The position numbers were made by a program, and so were the translations under genes. Below, in pieces: positions 1 through 5,656 of a stretch of DNA of 5,667 nucleotides; positions within the stretch are counted from its first letter, which is position 1, and every line of letters begins with the position of its first letter. The stretch is taken from NCBI GenBank assembly GCA_030601485.1, contig JAUVTO010000139.1, positions 1 through 5,667 of the forward strand, given 5' to 3'. The notes beneath the pieces are model-generated. The model saw only the letters and a program-made list of their open reading frames with translations. It did not search any database and was not told the origin of the DNA. The DNA is from Desulfobacterales bacterium (GTDB taxonomy: Bacteria; Desulfobacterota; Desulfobacteria; Desulfobacterales; UBA11574).

Positions 1-1
1 T

Positions 2-931
2 ATGACTTTGTCAAAAATTGCTTTTATCGTCAATCCGCATGCCGGAAACGGTTCAACGGGATCAAAATGGTCTTATATTGAAGCGGTTGCCAGAGATCGT
101 CTGGGTCATTTTGAAACTTATATGACACAAAAGCCCGGTGATGCGGTGATGTTTGCAGAAAATGCCGTTGCCAAAGATGCCGGACTCCTGGTCTGCGTGG
201 GGGGAGACGGTACGCTTAACGAAGTGATCAACGGCATCATGATGCATGAAGAATCTATACGGTCAACCGTGACACTGGGTTTTGTCCCCAATGGCACAGG
301 GTGCGATTTCGTCAAAACCCTCCCCATACCACAAAATATAGAACATGCCATTGATGCGATTGCCGGCGGTTTTGTTCGCACTATAGACTTGGGCAGACTT
401 TCTTTTCACGATCATCGTGGTCATGAATGTGGTCGCTATTTTCATAATATAACAAGTTTCGGTCTGGGGGGTGACGTCGCTCAGAGGGTCAACAGGACTA
501 CTAAAGCGTTTGGTCCGTTTATTTCTTTTATGTGGGCGACGCTCATATCCATTTTTCTATACGGAAAGAAACAGATACGGATTAGAATCGATAACGGTTT
601 TGAACAAAAGTTCACTGTCTGGAACGTGGCCGTTGCAAATGGTCAGTATCATGGCGGCGGTATGTGGGTAGCCCCGGATGCATCGGTTTATGACGGCCTT
701 TTGAATGTGACGGTCATCGGAGATCTGACCCTTCCCGAAGTTTTTTTAAATCTTCCCAATCTTTACAATGGCAGGATACATGATATTGACAAAGTCGTTA
801 TATTGACCGGGAAAAAAATAGAGGCGGTGTCGGATCAGCCGGTACTTCTTGATGTTGATGGAGAGCAGCCCGGAATGATGCCGATTGTCATTCATGTGGT
901 GCCCGGTGCTTTGAAAATTATTACAACCTAA
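2..931 (+). CDS. Diacylglycerol kinase family lipid kinase (YegS/DgkB-like)
   Basis: Probable ATP-dependent lipid kinase of the DAGK catalytic-domain family, which phosphorylates diacylglycerol or a related lipid at the cytoplasmic face of the inner membrane. The 309-aa length is normal for the family. Visible motifs in order are: NPxAG at residues 11-15; the nucleotide-binding GGDGTLNEV at 67-75; a VPNGTGCDF block at 95-103, corresponding to the family's P-x-GT-x-ND-F segment; FGLGGDV at 153-159; the NGQYHGGGMWVAPDAS block at 213-228 followed by DGLLNV; and DVDGE at 284-288 in the C-terminal beta domain. A hydrophobic stretch at about 170-187 may touch the membrane. The ATG at position 2 gives the usual short lead into the NPxAG strand, but only one base lies upstream, so the ribosome binding site and promoter cannot be seen. 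The asparagine of the GT-x-ND segment is replaced by Cys101. The exact lipid substrate cannot be told from sequence; a sphingosine- or phosphatidylglycerol-type kinase is possible. Confidence 0.9.
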   Translation: MTLSKIAFIVNPHAGNGSTGSKWSYIEAVARDRLGHFETYMTQKPGDAVMFAENAVAKDAGLLVCVGGDGTLNEVINGIMMHEESIRSTVTLGFVPNGTGCDFVKTLPIPQNIEHAIDAIAGGFVRTIDLGRLSFHDHRGHECGRYFHNITSFGLGGDVAQRVNRTTKAFGPFISFMWATLISIFLYGKKQIRIRIDNGFEQKFTVWNVAVANGQYHGGGMWVAPDASVYDGLLNVTVIGDLTLPEVFLNLPNLYNGRIHDIDKVVILTGKKIEAVSDQPVLLDVDGEQPGMMPIVIHVVPGALKIITT

Positions 932-954
932 TATGGATAAAACGGAAAAGTGAA

Positions 955-984
955 AAGTGAGCTAAAGTTTGAAGTGAGCTAAAG
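955..984. repeat. Left arm: two tandem 17-bp direct repeats
   Basis: AAGTGAGCTAAAG occurs twice, at 955-967 and 972-984, a period of 17 bp. A related partial copy, AAGTGAA, lies just before it at 948-954. The unit is nearly the reverse complement of the units in the right arm at 1138-1177. Confidence 0.75.
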
Positions 985-1137
985 CCCGCCCTGGTGCGAC
1001 TTGTTAGTATATTTTGGCTGGCCAACGCATCATTCCAAACCTGACTTTTTTACGTATAAAATAGTTTAATCGGTCTGGGCCAGGGTTAAGGAGTCGCTAC
1101 GCTCCGGCTGTTTATATTAAATTGACAGAATTCCACA

Positions 1138-1177
1138 ACTTTAGTCACTTTAGTTCACTTTAGTCACTTCACACTTA
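1138..1177. repeat. Right arm: three tandem 9-10-bp direct repeats
   Basis: ACTTTAGTC (1138-1146), ACTTTAGTTC (1147-1156) and ACTTTAGTC (1157-1165) follow each other directly and are trailed by the partial units ACTTC and ACACTTA. Read on the minus strand the unit is GA(A)CTAAAGT, close to the GAGCTAAAG core of the left arm. This is what makes the two ends inverted repeats. Confidence 0.75.
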
Positions 1178-1183
1178 GTTGGC

Positions 1184-1192
1184 TGGTATAAT
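1184..1192 (+). promoter_or_regulatory. Extended -10 promoter for the pyrF operon
   Basis: TGGTATAAT is a perfect extended -10 element (TGn plus TATAAT). No good -35 hexamer lies 16-18 bp upstream; the best nearby, TTCACA at 1168-1173, is only 13 bp away. An extended -10 can work without one. Transcription would start near 1198-1200, giving a leader of about 30-50 nt before pyrF. The site lies immediately outside the right arm of the inverted-repeat segment. It is assigned from sequence match only. Confidence 0.5.
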
Positions 1193-1228
1193 TCAAAAAC
1201 ACTTCAAAATTATTTATGCAGAATTTAA

Positions 1229-1969
1229 ATGCAAATGGATAAGCCAACCATGAAAAAAGCAAAAGATTATATCATTTTCCCGCTGGACGTTTCTTCTGTA
1301 AAGACCGCCAAACACTACGTTGAAACGCTTTCGGAATCGGTGGGCATGTTCAAAATAGGCCTGGAACTTTTTATCCGATCCGGGCCTGATATCATTGATT
1401 TCATAAAAGCGTCCGGGGCAGCCAGGATATTTTTGGATCTGAAACTTCATGATATTCCGGCAACGGTTTCACGTGCCATGCAGAATATTGCAGACTTGGG
1501 CGTTGCATTTGCAACGGTTCATTGCGGAGAGACTTCCAGAATGCTTGAAGCTGCGGTTACAGGAAGCAAGGACAAGGTCGGCGTCCTGGGCGTTACAGTT
1601 TTAACCAGCGTCTTGAATGAAGATATTCAATCCGCGGGCTTCAGGAAAATATTTTATGACGACCTGACAAAACTGGTAATCAAACGGGCGGCCATGGCAA
1701 AAGCGGCGGGCTGTAAGGGTATCGTCTGTTCTGCACTTGAAGTAAAAATGATAAAGGAAACATTCGGTCAAGACTTTGTTGCGGTAACGCCGGGGATACG
1801 TCCGGATTGGGATGCGGGCGGTAAAAATGATCAGCGGCGGGTAACCACACCGGCTCGGGCGGTTCAAGACGGATCCGATTATCTGGTGATCGGCCGACCC
1901 ATCAGTGATTCAAAGGATCCAAAGGAAGCGGCCGCCCGCATTGCCGAAGAAATTCAAGCCGTCCTTTAA
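1229..1969 (+). CDS. pyrF: Orotidine 5'-phosphate decarboxylase
   Basis: Cytoplasmic enzyme that decarboxylates OMP to UMP, the last step of de novo pyrimidine synthesis. The 246-aa protein is a single TIM-barrel domain of normal length. Asp20 lies on the first strand (FPLDV). The catalytic Lys-Asp-Lys-Asp set is visible as Lys42 (FKIG) and Asp70, Lys72 and Asp75 in FLDLKLHDIP. TPGIRP is at 187-192, DQRR at 201-204 and the phosphate-binding VIGRPI at 220-225. A stop codon at 1226-1228 makes 1229 the earliest possible ATG, but no Shine-Dalgarno precedes it. In-frame ATGs at 1235 and 1250 are alternatives, and the one at 1250 (239 aa, starting MKKAKDY) fits the usual family N-terminus better. 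It is the first gene of a tight unit, with the next start 6 nt after its stop. I see no PyrR-type attenuator in the short leader. Confidence 0.97.
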   Translation: MQMDKPTMKKAKDYIIFPLDVSSVKTAKHYVETLSESVGMFKIGLELFIRSGPDIIDFIKASGAARIFLDLKLHDIPATVSRAMQNIADLGVAFATVHCGETSRMLEAAVTGSKDKVGVLGVTVLTSVLNEDIQSAGFRKIFYDDLTKLVIKRAAMAKAAGCKGIVCSALEVKMIKETFGQDFVAVTPGIRPDWDAGGKNDQRRVTTPARAVQDGSDYLVIGRPISDSKDPKEAAARIAEEIQAVL

Positions 1970-1975
1970 AATCTA

Positions 1976-2434
1976 ATGAAAAGATTATATAATCGATCCT
2001 ATTTTTTTGATCATGGAATTCATTTTGAATGCCGGCGGTGCGGGGTATGCTGTACCGGAGATCCGGGGATAATATATGTTGGGAAAGATGAACTTACGCG
2101 TATCGCCGAATACCTTTCTGTTCAGGTTCCCTTTTTCATTAAAAAGTATCTCTATCCGATAAAGACAGGATATAGTATTAAAGAACATGCAGATGGACGG
2201 TGTTTTTTTTATGAAAACGGGTGCACAATCTATCCGGTTCGTCCCTATCAGTGCAAAATATTCCCTTTCTGGTTTGAAAATTTACGTTCTTTAAAAAAAT
2301 GGAAACGTATATCCAAGGAATGTCCGGGTATTGGTTGCGGCCCCCTCCATTCCAAAGAACAGATTCTAAAAATTGTTCAATCGAACATGGATCTTGTTGT
2401 AAAAAGGAAGGTATGCTTTTATGAAAATCTATAA
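1976..2434 (+). CDS. YkgJ-like CxxCxxCC cysteine-cluster protein
   Basis: Small 152-aa cytoplasmic-looking protein of the family often labelled putative zinc- or iron-chelating domain; the function is not established. The N-terminal motif C19-x2-C22-x2-C25-C26 gives the family its name. A second motif runs C76-x6-C83-T-I-Y-P-V-R-P-x-x-C93, where the IYPxRPxxC block is the family signature. Further cysteines are at 116, 121 and 147, making ten in all, enough for one or two metal or Fe-S sites. No signal peptide or membrane segment is visible. It begins 6 nt after the pyrF stop without a recognisable Shine-Dalgarno, so it probably depends on coupled translation from pyrF. Its last 14 nt overlap the start of hisD. 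The position suggests co-expression with the two biosynthetic enzymes, but does not say what it does. Metal binding is inferred from cysteine spacing only. Confidence 0.88.
   Translation: MKRLYNRSYFFDHGIHFECRRCGVCCTGDPGIIYVGKDELTRIAEYLSVQVPFFIKKYLYPIKTGYSIKEHADGRCFFYENGCTIYPVRPYQCKIFPFWFENLRSLKKWKRISKECPGIGCGPLHSKEQILKIVQSNMDLVVKRKVCFYENL
2405..2411 (+). promoter_or_regulatory. Ribosome binding site of hisD, inside the ykgJ-like gene
   Basis: AGGAAGG lies 9 nt before the ATG at 2421 and fixes that start. It is embedded in the last codons of the upstream cysteine-cluster gene, so ribosomes finishing that gene pass over it. This arrangement favours translational coupling. Confidence 0.75.
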
Positions 2435-3725
2435 TTATCCATCAAAATCGGCTGAAAAAAGGATAATGTCAATTGTAAACAGAGGTCTTGGCTTTAAGAA
2501 GAAAGACATTCTGACGGTTACGCGCATCCTTGAGGATGTCAGGAAAAATCGGGATAACGCACTCATTAAATATACAAACCGGTTTGATTCTCCGGGATTG
2601 ACCATAGACTCGATCAAGGCAACACGCAGGGAGATTGATACTGCTGCAAAAACAGTAGACCGTTCCTTTGTGCGTGCTTTAAATAGAGCGGTCAAACAAA
2701 TCCAAGCCTTCCATGAACAGCAGTTTGTCAACTCATGGATTAACACAAAAAGGCCGGGTATTCTTCTTGGGCAGATGGTAAATCCCGTGGATACTGCGGG
2801 TGTTTACGTGCCGGGAGGAATGGGGGGGAAAACGCCTCTTGTCTCTTCAGTCTTTATGGGTGTTATTCCGGCCAAAGTAGCCGGTGTAAAGCATATCGCC
2901 ATGGTAACTCCGCCGAACAGGAGCGGCAAAATAGACCCCCATCTTTTGACTGCCGCAAAAAAGGTAGGGGTTGATGCAGTTTACAAGGTCGGAAGCGCAT
3001 GGGCCATTGCCGCTCTTGCTTACGGTACTGAGACGATTCCAAAAGTCGATGTTATCGTCGGGCCCGGCAATATTTATGTTACAATTGCCAAAAAGATCGT
3101 GGCAGGAACCGTAGGCATAGATATGATCGCAGGGCCGAGTGAAATTCTGGTTATTGCGGACAGCACCGCAAACCCTGCATTTATTGCAGCCGATCTCCTG
3201 TCGCAGGCAGAACATGATATGCTGTCGTCAGCAATTCTGGTCACGAATTCCAAAGACACGGCAAAAGCGGTTGCTCTTGCCGTGGATGAGCAGCTTGAAG
3301 TTCTTAAGCGCAAAGAGATTGCCAAAAATTCAATTGCCCGGTTCGGCGCAATCATAGTGGTACCTGATATTGATGCTGCGGTTGATCTCTCAAACAAAAT
3401 TGCACCCGAGCACCTTGAACTTCAGATCAAAGATCCATTTGAGGTTATCGGTCAAATACGTAATGCTGGAGCTGTGTTTTTAGGGGATTACACTCCCGAG
3501 CCGGTGGGCGACTATATTGCCGGACCCAATCACGTACTCCCAACTGCGGGTACGGCAAAATTCTCGTCAGCGCTTTCGGTGGACAACTTTGTTAAAAAAA
3601 CCAGTCTGATCCGGTACTCCAGGGCAGCTTTTGAGCGTGAAGCCGGAGACATCATTCGCCTGGCAGAAATCGAAGGACTGGATGCACATGCAAATGCAGT
3701 AAAGATAAGATTGATGGCGTCGTAA
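2421..3725 (+). CDS. hisD: Histidinol dehydrogenase
   Basis: Cytoplasmic zinc enzyme that oxidises L-histidinol to L-histidine in two NAD-dependent steps, ending histidine synthesis. The 434-aa length is normal. Residues aligning with E. coli HisD are present: zinc ligands Gln262, His265, Asp364 and His423; catalytic Glu330 and His331 (APEHLEL); substrate contacts Ser240 (AGPSE) and Glu418; NAD contacts Tyr129 (VYVPGG) and Asn217 (GPGN). Two departures stand out. The third NAD contact, E. coli Gln188 in GGAQA, is Trp194 here (GSAWA). About three residues are inserted after YVPGG (MGGKTPLVSS instead of the usual short TA/SA-type loop). The catalytic and zinc sites are intact and the frame is open, so the gene should be functional. 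The start is supported by the Shine-Dalgarno at 2405-2411. It overlaps the preceding cysteine-cluster gene by 14 nt. No other his genes are in the window. Confidence 0.97.
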   Translation: MKIYNYPSKSAEKRIMSIVNRGLGFKKKDILTVTRILEDVRKNRDNALIKYTNRFDSPGLTIDSIKATRREIDTAAKTVDRSFVRALNRAVKQIQAFHEQQFVNSWINTKRPGILLGQMVNPVDTAGVYVPGGMGGKTPLVSSVFMGVIPAKVAGVKHIAMVTPPNRSGKIDPHLLTAAKKVGVDAVYKVGSAWAIAALAYGTETIPKVDVIVGPGNIYVTIAKKIVAGTVGIDMIAGPSEILVIADSTANPAFIAADLLSQAEHDMLSSAILVTNSKDTAKAVALAVDEQLEVLKRKEIAKNSIARFGAIIVVPDIDAAVDLSNKIAPEHLELQIKDPFEVIGQIRNAGAVFLGDYTPEPVGDYIAGPNHVLPTAGTAKFSSALSVDNFVKKTSLIRYSRAAFEREAGDIIRLAEIEGLDAHANAVKIRLMAS

Positions 3726-3824
3726 ATAGGCCGTTCTGACAATCTCTTATAAGGTCTCTCAAATGGATACTTTCTATCTATAAAAACTAAAACCTGAGCC
3801 GGAACATCCGGAACCAAAGAATGT
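3726..3824. other. Intergenic stretch after hisD, no gene seen
   Basis: This region holds no credible ORF. The only structure I see is a perfect 5-bp hairpin, CCGGA-ACA-TCCGG, at 3799-3811, without a following T run, so it is not a convincing terminator. A TATAAA at 3779-3784 has no matching -35. The htrA promoter probably lies here or in the repeats that follow, but I cannot place it. Confidence 0.5.
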
Positions 3825-3906
3825 TTGCCACAAAGGCACGAAGGCACCAAGGATATATATTGTTTTTTCTTAGTGTCTTGGTGCCTTGGTGGCGAAAATA
3901 AAAAAA
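3825..3906. repeat. Palindromic repeat, copy 1 (8-bp unit hairpin)
   Basis: The left arm 3827-3851 and right arm 3869-3893 are complementary at 21 of 25 positions around a 17-nt AT-rich loop, beginning GCC and ending GGC. The left arm is itself three tandem 8-mers: CACAAAGG, CACGAAGG and CACCAAGG at 3829-3852. The right arm is CTTAGTGT, CTTGGTGC and CTTGGTGG. A tail GAAAATAAAAAAA (3894-3906) completes the unit. It resembles the caccaagg/ccttggtg palindromes dispersed in intergenic DNA of many environmental bacteria; that resemblance is from memory. Confidence 0.85.
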
Positions 3907-3982
3907 TTGCCGCAAAGGCACCAAGGATATATTTATTGTTCTTTCTTAGTGTCTTGGTGTCTTGGTGGCGAAAATAAAAAAA
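3907..3982. repeat. Palindromic repeat, copy 2, with a shortened left arm
   Basis: This is a direct tandem copy of the preceding unit, including the same GAAAATAAAAAAA tail (3970-3982). The right arm (3945-3969) keeps all three 8-mers, with one C-to-T change. The left arm (3909-3925) has lost the middle CACGAAGG unit and keeps 17 bp, pairing at 14 of 17 positions with 3953-3969. The loop is slightly longer than in copy 1. The copy ends only a few bases before the htrA ribosome binding site. Confidence 0.85.
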
Positions 3983-3986
3983 ACAT

Positions 3987-3993
3987 AAAGGAG
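3987..3993 (+). promoter_or_regulatory. Ribosome binding site of htrA
   Basis: AAAGGAG, 7 nt before the ATG at 4001, is a strong Shine-Dalgarno and settles the start. It lies immediately downstream of the second palindromic repeat, so hairpin formation in the leader could affect its exposure. Confidence 0.85.
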
Positions 3994-4000
3994 TCTGTCC

Positions 4001-5464
4001 ATGAGATTTATTACAAACAAAAAAGATGCTTCGAGAAAGAAAAACCTTGTTTTCATTGTATTACTGGCAGTTGGAATCGTTGCGCTTTCAAGTTTTAACC
4101 CGGCTTCAGGTGTTGAAACAAAAGACCACACTATTCTCTCATACCCGGGAAGTTTCAACGAGCTGGCCGAAAATGCCAGTCCGGCGGTAGTCAACATCAG
4201 GACAATAAAAACAATCAAAGGGGGCGGCCGAGTATTCCGTCACTTCAAAAAAGGTCCTTTTGGTAAGGATGATCCTTTTCATGATTTTTTTGACCGTTTT
4301 TTCGGTGAAGAGCGACCCCATGATTTTAAGCAGCGAAGCCTCGGGTCAGGATTCATCATTAACAAGGACGGTTATATTGTAACCAACAACCATGTGGTCG
4401 AAAACGCCGACAAGATTGAAGTCATACTTAAAGATGAAAAAGAGTTCGATGCCGAAATTGTCGGGCGGGATCCCAATACGGATCTGGCCCTAATAAAAAT
4501 CAAGCCGGATCGTGATCTCCCTGTATTGTTATTCGGAGATTCGGATGCGCTTAAAGTTGGTCAGTGGGTGGTGGCAATCGGAAGTCCCTTTGGTCTTGAG
4601 CACACCGTTACTGCAGGGATTGTGAGCGCCAAAGGGCGTGTTATCGGGTCAGGACCCTATGATGACTTCATACAGACCGATGCATCAATTAATCCCGGCA
4701 ACAGCGGGGGACCCCTTATCAATATGCAGGGCAAGGTTGTTGGGATTAATACTGCCATTATCGCGGGCGGAAGCGGCATCGGATTTGCTATTCCCATAAA
4801 TCTTGCCAAAAACATTGTGGACCAGCTCAAAAGCAGTGGAGAAGTTATCCGAGGCTGGCTTGGAGTGGGTATCCAGGACATCAGCAAGCAAGTCGCGGAC
4901 TATTACGGAATAAAATCAAGAAAAGGCGTTCTGGTTACGGAAGTTTTTCCGGACGACCCTGCGGATAAAGCCGGAATAGAGCCCAAGGATATTATTTTGT
5001 CCATTAATGGAAAAGAAGTTGGGTCTTCCAGAGAAGTTACCAGTATGATAGCAGAGTTCGGCGTTGGCGAAACCGTGAAGATCAAAGTATTACGAAATGG
5101 AAAAACCAGAACATTTAAAGTTGAAATTGCAAAAAGAGAAGAGACCAGAATTTCCGCCAGAAGTACCCGTAAGGAAAAGCAGACAGAGTTAGGGATTAGC
5201 GTCGAGAATGTTACCCCTGAGATTGCGCGTCGACTTAATCTCAAAGAGGCCAAAGGTGTTATTGTAAGCGCTGTGGAATCGGACAGTAAGGCTAAAGAAG
5301 CAGGAGTTAGAAAGCTTGATATTATCAAGGAGATTAATCACAAAAGCATTCAAACAGTTAGCGATCTTAACAAAGTTATCGGTGAGATCAAAAAGGACGA
5401 TCCTATCCATATGTTTATCTGGCGAACGAATCGAGGTTTCCTGGTAATAAAGATGATAAAATAG
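4001..5464 (+). CDS. HtrA/Do-family periplasmic serine protease (two PDZ domains)
   Basis: Envelope quality-control protease and chaperone of the DegP/DegQ/HtrA type, which degrades misfolded periplasmic proteins as a cage-forming oligomer. The 487-aa length is normal. A basic N-terminus and hydrophobic segment (about 16-32) form a signal peptide, with possible cleavage near PASG-V at residue 37; an uncleaved membrane anchor is an alternative. The trypsin-like domain carries the triad His131 (TNNHVV), Asp161 (NTDLALIKI) and Ser235 (GNSGGPL). The Gly/Phe/His-rich loop at 73-110 corresponds to the LA loop and has no cysteine. PDZ1 spans about 284-375, with RGWLGVG as its start, and PDZ2 about 397-487. 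The whole protein lacks cysteine, fitting an exported protein independent of disulfides. It is separated from hisD by 275 bp of repeats, so it is probably its own transcription unit. DegP, DegQ and MucD cannot be told apart from sequence alone. Confidence 0.95.
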   Translation: MRFITNKKDASRKKNLVFIVLLAVGIVALSSFNPASGVETKDHTILSYPGSFNELAENASPAVVNIRTIKTIKGGGRVFRHFKKGPFGKDDPFHDFFDRFFGEERPHDFKQRSLGSGFIINKDGYIVTNNHVVENADKIEVILKDEKEFDAEIVGRDPNTDLALIKIKPDRDLPVLLFGDSDALKVGQWVVAIGSPFGLEHTVTAGIVSAKGRVIGSGPYDDFIQTDASINPGNSGGPLINMQGKVVGINTAIIAGGSGIGFAIPINLAKNIVDQLKSSGEVIRGWLGVGIQDISKQVADYYGIKSRKGVLVTEVFPDDPADKAGIEPKDIILSINGKEVGSSREVTSMIAEFGVGETVKIKVLRNGKTRTFKVEIAKREETRISARSTRKEKQTELGISVENVTPEIARRLNLKEAKGVIVSAVESDSKAKEAGVRKLDIIKEINHKSIQTVSDLNKVIGEIKKDDPIHMFIWRTNRGFLVIKMIK

Positions 5465-5558
5465 ATTCTCACGAGTTTATGCTTGTAATACTCAAAAAAC
5501 AAATTGTCATAGCTGATATCTATAAAAGTTTTTAATTTTCTTTACAGGAAGGGATTAA

Positions 5559-5627
5559 TTGATAAAGGTTATAATCACTAATTTGGCCAGCGGAAAAGCA
5601 TTTGAAAATATTTTAAATATCGAATGA
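5559..5627 (+). CDS. Possible 22-codon ORF with a good ribosome binding site
   Basis: TTG at 5559 opens a frame reading MIKVIITNLASGKAFENILN plus two residues and stopping at TGA 5625-5627. AGGAAGGG at 5546-5553 precedes the start by 5 nt (9 nt from its AGGA core). The stop falls in the first units of a heptamer repeat run, so this could be the start of a gene cut off by repeat DNA, a tiny peptide gene, or chance. I recognise no family. The next in-frame stop upstream is at 5523-5525, and there is no ATG. Confidence 0.2.
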   Translation: MIKVIITNLASGKAFENILNIE

Positions 5628-5656
5628 TGAATAATGAATAACGAATGTCGAAGGAT
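5622..5656. repeat. Five tandem GAA-headed heptamers
   Basis: GAATGAT, GAATAAT, GAATAAC, GAATGTC and GAAGGAT follow one another at an exact 7-bp period. They are preceded by a degenerate unit AAATATC at 5615-5621. The region continues AT-rich to the window edge. The remainder of the gap after htrA (5465-5558) shows no gene and no convincing intrinsic terminator. Confidence 0.7.

Larger units (their letters stand above)
947..1177. repeat. Non-coding segment bounded by imperfect inverted repeats (MITE-like?)
   Basis: This segment fills most of the gene-free gap between the lipid kinase and pyrF. Its left end (947-984) and right end (1138-1177) are imperfect inverted repeats of each other. Positions 948-967 match the reverse complement of 1158-1176 at 17 of 20 aligned places, with one gap. 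Inside lie further inverted pairs: CCCTGG at 989-994 with CCAGGG at 1080-1085, a perfect TTGGC-TG-GCCAA hairpin at 1014-1025, and a small GGAG...CTCC stem at about 1090-1104. I see no coding potential and no clear target-site duplication. It may be a miniature mobile element or a dispersed intergenic repeat; which one depends on finding other copies. Confidence 0.5.

Noticed and set aside
1122..1127. Perfect TTGACA (-35 box)
   Set aside because: No -10-like hexamer lies 16-18 bp downstream; that position reads TCACTT. The TATAAT at 1187 is 59 bp away.
2847..3215. Minus-strand ORF of 122 aa inside hisD
   Set aside because: It lies wholly antisense to a strongly conserved gene, has no recognisable motif and shows low-complexity shadow composition.
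3801..3814. GGAAC twice, resembling the -35 of an envelope-stress sigma-E promoter ahead of htrA
   Set aside because: No matching -10 element lies about 16 bp downstream of either copy, and the sigma factor consensus in this lineage is unknown to me.
3530..3850. Minus-strand ORF of 106 aa spanning the hisD end and the intergenic repeat
   Set aside because: Part is a hisD shadow and part is repeat DNA. It shows no family resemblance.
3894..3926. Minus-strand hairpin followed by a T run, resembling an intrinsic terminator
   Set aside because: On the minus strand the copy 2 stem is followed by AATTTTTTT, but there is no minus-strand gene in the window to terminate, and the run is the tail of repeat copy 1.
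3825..3982. Possible CRISPR array
   Set aside because: There are only two copies, each a long palindrome with no unique spacer between them, and no cas gene nearby.
3886..4098. Plus-strand ORF of 70 aa from the repeats into htrA
   Set aside because: It starts at a TTG in repeat copy 1, is built mostly of repeat sequence and then overlaps htrA out of frame. No ribosome binding site was seen.
4903..5328. Minus-strand ORF of 141 aa inside htrA
   Set aside because: It is antisense to the PDZ-coding part of htrA, and its Ser/Leu-rich composition is typical of a reverse-frame shadow.
5494..5535. Possible htrA terminator (AAAAAAC ... GTTTTT)
   Set aside because: The stem is only A-T pairs with a loop of nearly 30 nt and no GC core, so it is not a credible intrinsic terminator.
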